Position numbers and translations under genes: made by a program. From assembly GCA_017621075.1 (NCBI GenBank), contig JAGATV010000057.1:1-64000 (forward strand): DNA of 64,000 nt. Direction: 5' to 3'. This document shows positions 62,254 through 64,000 of this stretch, piece after piece. The notes under the pieces were generated by a model. The model ran no database searches. It was not told where the DNA came from and was given only the letters and a program-made list of their open reading frames with translations. The stretch is from Lachnospiraceae bacterium. Its GTDB lineage: Bacteria > Bacillota > Clostridia > Lachnospirales > Lachnospiraceae. Positions within the stretch are counted from its first letter, which is position 1; each line of letters starts with the position of its first letter.

Positions 62254-64000
62254 ATGAAACAACTGATCATGCGCTATCTGAAACCCTACTTCCCAAGGAT
62301 GGGAGTAGGGTTCCTTATTAAATTCACGGGAACTATCATGGATCTGTGTATTCCGTACATTTTGGCTTACATTATCGATACTGTGATCCCCGCGGGACAA
62401 AAGAATATGGTTTTTGCCTGGGGTATGCTGATGATCGCATGTTCCTTTTTGGCGGTCATCTTTAATATTCTGGCAAACCGCATGGCTTCCAAGGTGGCCA
62501 GTGATGCTACCAGGGAGATCCGCAATGATCTTTTCCATAAGATCATGTATCTTTCCAGCCGTCAGACAGACGACTTCACCAAGCCCTCCCTGATTTCCCG
62601 GATGACTACGGATACTTACAATATGCATCAGATGATCGGGCGTATCCAGCGTCTTGGCGTGCGTGCTCCCATCCTTTTGATCGGAGGCATCTGTGTGACC
62701 TTTACACTGGATGCGGCAATGGCCTGCGTGTTGTTGGCTACACTGCCATTGCTGGCACTGATTACCTTTGTTGTCTCCAAAAAGAGCATCCCCCTGTACG
62801 GCCGCCTGCAGGAGGCTTATGACCGATTTGTGCGCATGGTGCGGGAATCCATAGGGGGCATCCGTGTGATCAAGGCTTTGTCAAAATCGGATTATGAGGC
62901 GGAGAAATTCCGGCAGATCAATCATGAGGTAGTGGCGCGGGAGAGGAAGAACGGCATGGTCATGGCTGTCATCAACCCATCCATGAACATTTTGCTGAAT
63001 CTGGGTATGGTGCTGGTGATCGTGGTGGGAGCCTGCAGAGTGAACGCAGGAGATGCAGAAGTGGGAGAGATCCTGGCATTTACCACCTACTTTACCATTA
63101 TCCTGAATGCAGTGCTGTCCATCTCCAAAATGTTTACGATCCTTTCCAAAGCCATTGCTTCCGGCAACCGGATCTGGCAGGTGTTAAGCTGCACAGAAGA
63201 TATGCAGGTACTGGAAGAGACGGAGGTACAGGAAGAGACGGAGGTACAGGAAGAGAGGAAGGAACCCTGTGTGGATGAGAGTATTGTTTTTGAGCATGTG
63301 ACTTTTTCCTATACAGAAACCGGTGAGGATATACAGAAAGCCAATATCCGGGATCTGAGTTTTCGGATCAGGAAGGGTGAGACTCTGGGCATCATCGGCG
63401 AGATCGGTTCCGGCAAGAGTACAGTATTGAATCTTATGATGCGGGTTTATGATGTGAACAGCGGCCGGATACTGGTGGACGGCAGGGATGTGAGATGTTA
63501 TCGCTCAGAGGAGTTAAAAGCCAAATTTGGCGTGGTATTTCAAAATGATACCATCTTTGAGGATACTATTGCGGGCAACGTGTCCCTGGGCAGGAAACTT
63601 ACAAAGGAACAGATAAGGGAGGCCCTTTTCTATGCAAAAGCCAGTGAATTTGTGGAAAGGCGCGAGGGAAAGGAGGCAGAGAGCCTGAATATCAAGGGTG
63701 CCAATTTAAGCGGTGGACAGAAGCAGAGAGTGCTGATCGCAAGGGCGCTGGCGCATGCTCCGAAGATCCTGATCCTGGACGATTCCTCCAGCGCACTGGA
63801 TTATAAGACAGATGCTGCCTTGAGAAAGGGTATTCGGGAATATCTCCCGGATACGACCATGGTGATCGTGGCGCAGAGAGTCAGCTCTATCCGGAATGCC
63901 GACCATATTCTGGTATTGGAGGATGGAAATGCCATCGGATACGGCACCCATGAGGAACTTATGGCTGACTGCAGTGTCTACCGTGAGATCGCCGGCACAC
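62254..64000 (+). CDS. ABC exporter half-transporter with a degenerate ATP site (runs off the window)
   Basis: The reading frame from ATG 62254 stays open to the end of the window (582 codons), so the gene is truncated only by the window edge. The N-terminal half has about six membrane helices. The ATPase domain has Walker A GEIGSGKST (about 382) and signature LSGGQKQR, but Walker B is LILDDSSSALD (Asp in place of the catalytic Glu) and the H-loop is VIVAQR (Gln in place of His). This pattern is typical of the degenerate subunit of heterodimeric exporters, so an active partner is expected just downstream. It starts 15 nt after the chemoreceptor. Confidence 0.85.
   Translation, partial: MKQLIMRYLKPYFPRMGVGFLIKFTGTIMDLCIPYILAYIIDTVIPAGQKNMVFAWGMLMIACSFLAVIFNILANRMASKVASDATREIRNDLFHKIMYLSSRQTDDFTKPSLISRMTTDTYNMHQMIGRIQRLGVRAPILLIGGICVTFTLDAAMACVLLATLPLLALITFVVSKKSIPLYGRLQEAYDRFVRMVRESIGGIRVIKALSKSDYEAEKFRQINHEVVARERKNGMVMAVINPSMNILLNLGMVLVIVVGACRVNAGDAEVGEILAFTTYFTIILNAVLSISKMFTILSKAIASGNRIWQVLSCTEDMQVLEETEVQEETEVQEERKEPCVDESIVFEHVTFSYTETGEDIQKANIRDLSFRIRKGETLGIIGEIGSGKSTVLNLMMRVYDVNSGRILVDGRDVRCYRSEELKAKFGVVFQNDTIFEDTIAGNVSLGRKLTKEQIREALFYAKASEFVERREGKEAESLNIKGANLSGGQKQRVLIARALAHAPKILILDDSSSALDYKTDAALRKGIREYLPDTTMVIVAQRVSSIRNADHILVLEDGNAIGYGTHEELMADCSVYREIAGT
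63213..63256 (+). repeat. 18-bp tandem repeat in the ABC exporter linker
   Basis: GGAAGAGACGGAGGTACA occurs twice in perfect tandem and is followed by a partial third copy, encoding EETEVQ units in the linker between the membrane and ATPase domains. Copy number may vary between strains. Confidence 0.75.

Overview
The window looks like chromosome from a spore-forming, anaerobic Firmicute, most likely a Lachnospiraceae (Clostridium cluster XIVa). The evidence is an alpha/beta small acid-soluble spore protein gene, sporulation sigma-H in the conserved cysE-cysS-mrnC-rlmB-sigH order, a cysteine T-box leader, AGGAGG-type ribosome binding sites, meso-diaminopimelate dehydrogenase, and glycoside hydrolases for plant polysaccharides. 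Base composition is moderate over most of the window. The first 2 kb are visibly AT-rich and look like accessory DNA.

Region by region: 1-2.8 kb is accessory, with a DUF3800 protein, a GNAT acetyltransferase, a broken P-loop kinase gene and a lipoprotein. 2.9-6.9 kb holds an XRE-type regulator that has lost its recognition helix region, followed by a heterodimeric ABC exporter. 7-11.7 kb carries superoxide dismutase, a YjbR protein, queH, ddh and argS. 11.7-14.1 kb has a tRNA-Val/tRNA-Met operon, an NYN-LOTUS protein, a secreted metallo-beta-lactamase-fold protein and a possible small RNA. 14.1-18.6 kb is a MoxR/DUF58/transglutaminase operon. 18.6-24.6 kb has a cupin, a DEAD-box helicase, a polytopic membrane protein, ispF and a large lipoprotein. 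24.6-29 kb is the T-box-controlled cysE-cysS-mrnC-rlmB-sigH cluster. 29.1-31 kb pairs a polysaccharide deacetylase with a bactofilin. 31-36.1 kb is the conserved pyrH-frr-uppS-cdsA-dxr-rseP cluster. 36.2-39.5 kb has a degenerate PP2C-like protein, a soluble Ser/Thr kinase and a PAS-GGDEF-EAL protein. 39.5-46 kb has a transaldolase-family gene, the spore protein, and tig-clpP-clpX-engB plus a permease. 46-51.1 kb has an atypical response regulator, a TraX-like protein, GH105, a cold-shock gene with a large hairpin in its leader, and GH43. 51.1-54.1 kb is a copper module (two CsoR-type operators, csoR, copA with a C-terminal chaperone domain). 54.2-64 kb has clpB, cardiolipin synthase, a DUF4250 protein overlapped by a RACo-like ASKHA ATPase, a chemoreceptor, and the start of another ABC exporter that runs off the window.

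Most of the window is housekeeping. The observations most worth a second look are: an in-frame ATG with an ideal ribosome binding site inside copA that would release a free 69-residue CopZ-like chaperone; the pseudophosphatase/kinase pair next to a c-di-GMP enzyme; the RACo-like ATPase whose N-terminus has a four-cysteine iron-sulfur-like motif in place of a ferredoxin domain; the 16-bp perfect inverted repeat in the csp leader; and the XRE protein lacking its DNA-reading helix. I see no CRISPR array, no complete insertion sequence, no prophage and no rRNA. All functional calls come from reading sequence motifs; no searches were run.
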